In this document: one piece after another, positions 38,189 to 40,293 of the stretch
Layout of the letters: the number at the start of each line of letters is the position of its first letter
Numbering within the stretch: position 1 is the first letter of the stretch
Origin: a virus
DNA length: 40,293 bases
IMG/VR virus record: IMGVR_UViG_3300012000_000049
Coordinates: 1 to 40,293 of that record
Direction: 5' to 3' (one strand)
Program-made: the position numbers and the translations under genes
Notes under the pieces: model-generated
Seen by the model: the letters and a program-made list of their open reading frames with translations, nothing else
Database searches by the model: none
What the model was told of the DNA's origin: nothing

Positions 38189-39237
38189 TGAAAAATGCAG
38201 AGTTAATTAAAACAATTACAGGAATTAACAAAAAGTATGGCGAAGGAACCATTGTATTAGGTTCAGAAATTATTGAACAGCCTGCTCGATTTACATCGGG
38301 TTCATTGGCGTTAGACGTTGCACTAGGTGGTGGCTGGCCTGCAAACCAGTGGCATGAACTTATTGGTGAAGCCAGTAATGGAAAGACCGCTATTGCACTT
38401 AAGACTGTAGCAGCTAATCAAAAGCGTGACCCAGAGTTTACAACTGTGTGGGTAGCCGCTGAACAATGGGTAGATAGTTACGCCAAGATGTGTGGCGTTG
38501 ATACCTCACGTGTGTATGTAGTTTCAACTAACATCATGGAGGAAGCGTATGAAGCCGTTGTCAAACTTACAGAAAGTAGAGCGGTGGATTGTATTGTTGT
38601 TGATTCGCTACCTGCCTTGGTCCCTACAGCAGAGGACGATAAGGAGATGGAGGAATCTACTGTAGGTCGCGGTGCCCTCCTTACTAACAAGTTCTTCCGC
38701 AAGGTTGGCAAGGCGTCTAAGCGCTCCCTAGTAGAGGTAGAGCGCCCATTTATTGGCATCATTATTAACCAGTGGCGTTCAAAGATTGGCGTCATGTACG
38801 GAGACCCACGTACCACCCCAGGTGGATTAGGCAAGGACTATGCCTTCTTTACCCGTTGTGAAGTGCGTCGTGATGAGTGGATTGAGGTAGGAGCTGGGCA
38901 AGAAAAGCGTCGTGTAGGCCAGTCAATTAAGGTTCGAGTATTAAAGAACAAGTCAGCAGCCCCCTCTCAGGTGGCTACCTTTGACTTCTACTTTGCTGAT
39001 GGCGGTCTTATCCCTGCTGGCGAGGTGGATTTTGCTAAAGAGATTATGGCCATGGGTATCCTTAATAAGGTCATTAAGCGCACAGGCGCCTACTACAACT
39101 ATGGCGATAGAAAGTGGATGGGCCAAGATGGTATGCTTGGAGCCATACGGGAAGAGATTGACCTTAAGGAAACCCTTGAGCGCGACGTACTAGATGCCCT
39201 ACGGGCAGGTTCAAAGTTCGTAGCTGATGAGGAGTAA
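38188..39237 (+). CDS. recA: RecA-like recombinase
   Basis: A 349-residue RecA-family protein. RFTSGSLALDVALGGGWPAN precedes Walker A GEASNGKT (60-67; bacterial RecA has GPESSGKT). TTVWVAAEQWVDSYAKMCGV carries the catalytic Glu (92) and the RecA-type helix. CIVVDSLPALVPTAE (about 135-149) is Walker B. FIGIIINQWRSKIGVMYGDP and TTPGGLGKDYAFFTRCEVRR are loop L2-region motifs. It promotes strand exchange in phage recombination and fork repair, together with the resolvase-like and Cas4-like nucleases downstream. It overlaps the resolvase gene by 11 nt. Confidence 0.92.
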   Translation: MKNAELIKTITGINKKYGEGTIVLGSEIIEQPARFTSGSLALDVALGGGWPANQWHELIGEASNGKTAIALKTVAANQKRDPEFTTVWVAAEQWVDSYAKMCGVDTSRVYVVSTNIMEEAYEAVVKLTESRAVDCIVVDSLPALVPTAEDDKEMEESTVGRGALLTNKFFRKVGKASKRSLVEVERPFIGIIINQWRSKIGVMYGDPRTTPGGLGKDYAFFTRCEVRRDEWIEVGAGQEKRRVGQSIKVRVLKNKSAAPSQVATFDFYFADGGLIPAGEVDFAKEIMAMGILNKVIKRTGAYYNYGDRKWMGQDGMLGAIREEIDLKETLERDVLDALRAGSKFVADEE

Positions 39238-39568
39238 AGGCCAAAAGGAATCTCAGAAGCACGAGGCTCGACTAGCAAAGCTTGTTGGTGGTAAGCGTAA
39301 TGCTGCCAGTGGCGCGTTTTGGAGTCGTAAGGGTGATGTTAGGTCTAAGGACTTGTTAATAGAACACAAGTGGACTGGCAAAACTCAGGTAACTGTCAAG
39401 GCAGCAGTACTAGAAAAGATTGTTAACGAAGCCATCGTTGATAGTCGGACACCCGTCCTCGGTTTCAGTCTTAACAATAACAATTACATATTGCTAACTG
39501 AAGATGATTTTCTGGAAATGCGCCAGAACCTTCAGGAGCATAATTGTACGACGACGCAGGTCACGTAG
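39227..39568 (+). CDS. PD-(D/E)xK nuclease, probable Holliday-junction resolvase
   Basis: A 113-residue protein. ASGAFWSRKGDVRSKDLLIE with HKWT gives D37 and E46-x-K48, the PD-(D/E)xK catalytic set, preceded by a GxxxASG substrate-binding loop and followed by a helix (VKAAVLEKIVNEAIV) and a strand (TPVLGFSLNNNNYILL). This resembles small phage and archaeal-type Holliday junction resolvases. Lying next to RecA, it would cut recombination or replication junctions. A different nick- or branch-specific endonuclease is possible. Confidence 0.72.
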   Translation: MRSKGQKESQKHEARLAKLVGGKRNAASGAFWSRKGDVRSKDLLIEHKWTGKTQVTVKAAVLEKIVNEAIVDSRTPVLGFSLNNNNYILLTEDDFLEMRQNLQEHNCTTTQVT

Positions 39569-39861
39569 AGGGTTGGCGACATAACGCCAAATGCCGCGGC
39601 ATGGACACCGAACTTTGGTTTCCACCACGTGATAAAACTAAATATAGAAAAGTAGCAACAATATCTAAGGGTGTCTGCTTTGGCCGTGACGGCCTGCCAG
39701 AATGCCCAGTACGCAAGCAGTGCTTGTTGTACTCAGACCAGATGGATGAACAGCATGGTATCTGGGGTGGTCTTAGCCATCGAGAACGTAACGCGTTAAA
39801 GCGTAAATTAAAAAAAGAAGGCAAGACTTTAAAGGAGCACCTATTTGATGATAAGGTCTAG
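39544..39861 (+). CDS. WhiB-like Fe-S transcription factor
   Basis: A 105-residue protein starting with TTG at 39544, chosen because AGGAG lies just upstream and a later ATG would lose the first cysteine. C17, C45, C54 and C60 are the cluster ligands. AKCRGMDTELWFPP, ECPVRKQCLLYSDQ and GIWGGLSHRERNALKRKL are classic WhiB motifs. In actinobacteria these [4Fe-4S] proteins act with sigma-A; phage copies can rewire host regulation. The second and third Cys are eight residues apart (CFGRDGLPEC), not the usual two. This gene is the main evidence for an actinobacterial host. Confidence 0.9.
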   Translation: MYDDAGHVEGWRHNAKCRGMDTELWFPPRDKTKYRKVATISKGVCFGRDGLPECPVRKQCLLYSDQMDEQHGIWGGLSHRERNALKRKLKKEGKTLKEHLFDDKV

Positions 39862-39863
39862 AC

Positions 39864-40293
39864 ATGAAAGCACAAAAGCCACAACAGGTAACAGGGGCAC
39901 TGAAAGCATTTGTAGACGTGTCTAGAAAGAAAACACGTGTATTAGGCTCACTTGAGCGCCATCTAATTGCAAAGCCACGAGATTTAAGCCGTCGTACCGA
40001 TGTACTGCATCCGTCAGATATGGTTAAAAAAGAGTGGTGCCACAGAGCTTCTTATTACCATTTGATGGGTAAGGCTCCTGTAGCCAACCGTTCTATGACT
40101 CTACGTACAGCATCGGTATTTGCTGAAGGCCATGCTATTCACGCTAAGTGGCAACGATGGTTTCAAGATATGGGAACGCTATACGGTAAGTGGTACTGCA
40201 TAGAGTGCGGTGAGATGTTTTTTGGCGGTTCTGATTGCCATGATGGACCGTTAGAGTATAGAGAGGGTTCGCTCTTTTTCGAGCCCCTTCGTT
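39864..40293 (+). CDS. Cas4/RecB-like PD-(D/E)xK exonuclease (3' truncated)
   Basis: The ATG is at 39864, with AAGG a few nucleotides upstream; 143 residues are visible before the window ends. LHPSDMVKKEWCHRASYYHL resembles the N-terminal Cys-containing motif of Cas4-type nucleases. AEGHAIHAKWQRWFQ supplies the motif-I-like His helix. WYCIECGEMFFGGSDC is a zinc or Fe-S-like Cys set. The catalytic D/ExK part would lie outside the window. In phages, such stand-alone genes serve recombination or DNA end processing, consistent with nearby RecA and resolvase. It is not part of a CRISPR locus: no array or other cas gene is seen. Confidence 0.65.
   Translation, partial: MKAQKPQQVTGALKAFVDVSRKKTRVLGSLERHLIAKPRDLSRRTDVLHPSDMVKKEWCHRASYYHLMGKAPVANRSMTLRTASVFAEGHAIHAKWQRWFQDMGTLYGKWYCIECGEMFFGGSDCHDGPLEYREGSLFFEPLR

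Noticed and set aside
39864-40293. CRISPR-Cas locus because of the Cas4-like protein
   Set aside because: No repeat array or other cas genes are present. Stand-alone Cas4/RecB-like nucleases are common recombination genes in phages.

Overview
This 40.3 kb window is a continuous piece of a tailed-phage genome. Every protein-coding gene I can support lies on the + strand, and most are coupled by ATGA/TAATG stop-start overlaps. It has a contractile (myovirus) tail: sheath, tube, gp25, gpJ/gp6, gpD/gp27, a gp5/gpV-like spike and a LysM baseplate protein. A WhiB-like Fe-S regulator points to an actinobacterial host. The visibly moderate, AT-leaning composition fits a low-GC (for example aquatic) actinobacterium better than a high-GC soil one; that host guess is inference. 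The capsid, portal, terminase and a stand-alone endolysin are not in the window.

Layout. (1) 1-7.3 kb: fibre/adhesin and small virion proteins. These are a left-truncated structural protein, two small proteins, a 1222-aa glycine-rich adhesin and two small accessory proteins, closed by a strong terminator. (2) 7.38-10.1 kb: a self-contained transcription unit with a possible leaderless start. It holds a GT2 glycosyltransferase, two small structural-type proteins and five tiny lysine-rich ORFs, and ends in a GNRA-loop terminator. (3) 10.2-25.1 kb: the tail/baseplate module in assembly order. It runs connector-type proteins, sheath, tube, a gp26-like zinc protein with an apparent +1 frameshift extension, tape measure with a muralytic domain, hub proteins, spike, gp25, gpJ and gpI/gp7-like. 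(4) 25.1-26.1 kb: a small membrane protein (holin candidate) and a very acidic protein.

(5) 26.1-32.9 kb: the replication module. It starts with a winged-helix initiator-like protein followed by an AAA+ helicase loader, the same order as lambda O-P. A SWIM zinc-finger protein, DnaB-type helicase, CHC2/Toprim primase, dNMP kinase and SNF2-like helicase follow. The linker-coding DNA of the initiator-like gene contains a 22-bp palindrome and ATAGC direct repeats, a candidate embedded origin. (6) 32.88-33.37 kb: tRNA-Asn, a 262-nt gene-free but highly foldable segment, tRNA-Gly and tRNA-Gln. (7) 33.4-40.3 kb: small DNA-binding proteins, an SSB-like protein, family A DNA polymerase, zinc-ribbon protein, RecA, a PD-(D/E)xK resolvase-like protein, WhiB and a right-truncated Cas4/RecB-like nuclease.

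The most interesting items are the +1 frameshift signature at 14.34-14.50 kb, the structured RNA candidate between the tRNAs, the possible origin inside the initiator gene, and the paired tiny proteins that share a synonymously diverged MCATCGC N-terminus. The histidine-periodic insert in the tail spike also stands out. All functional calls come from reading the sequence; no database search was run.
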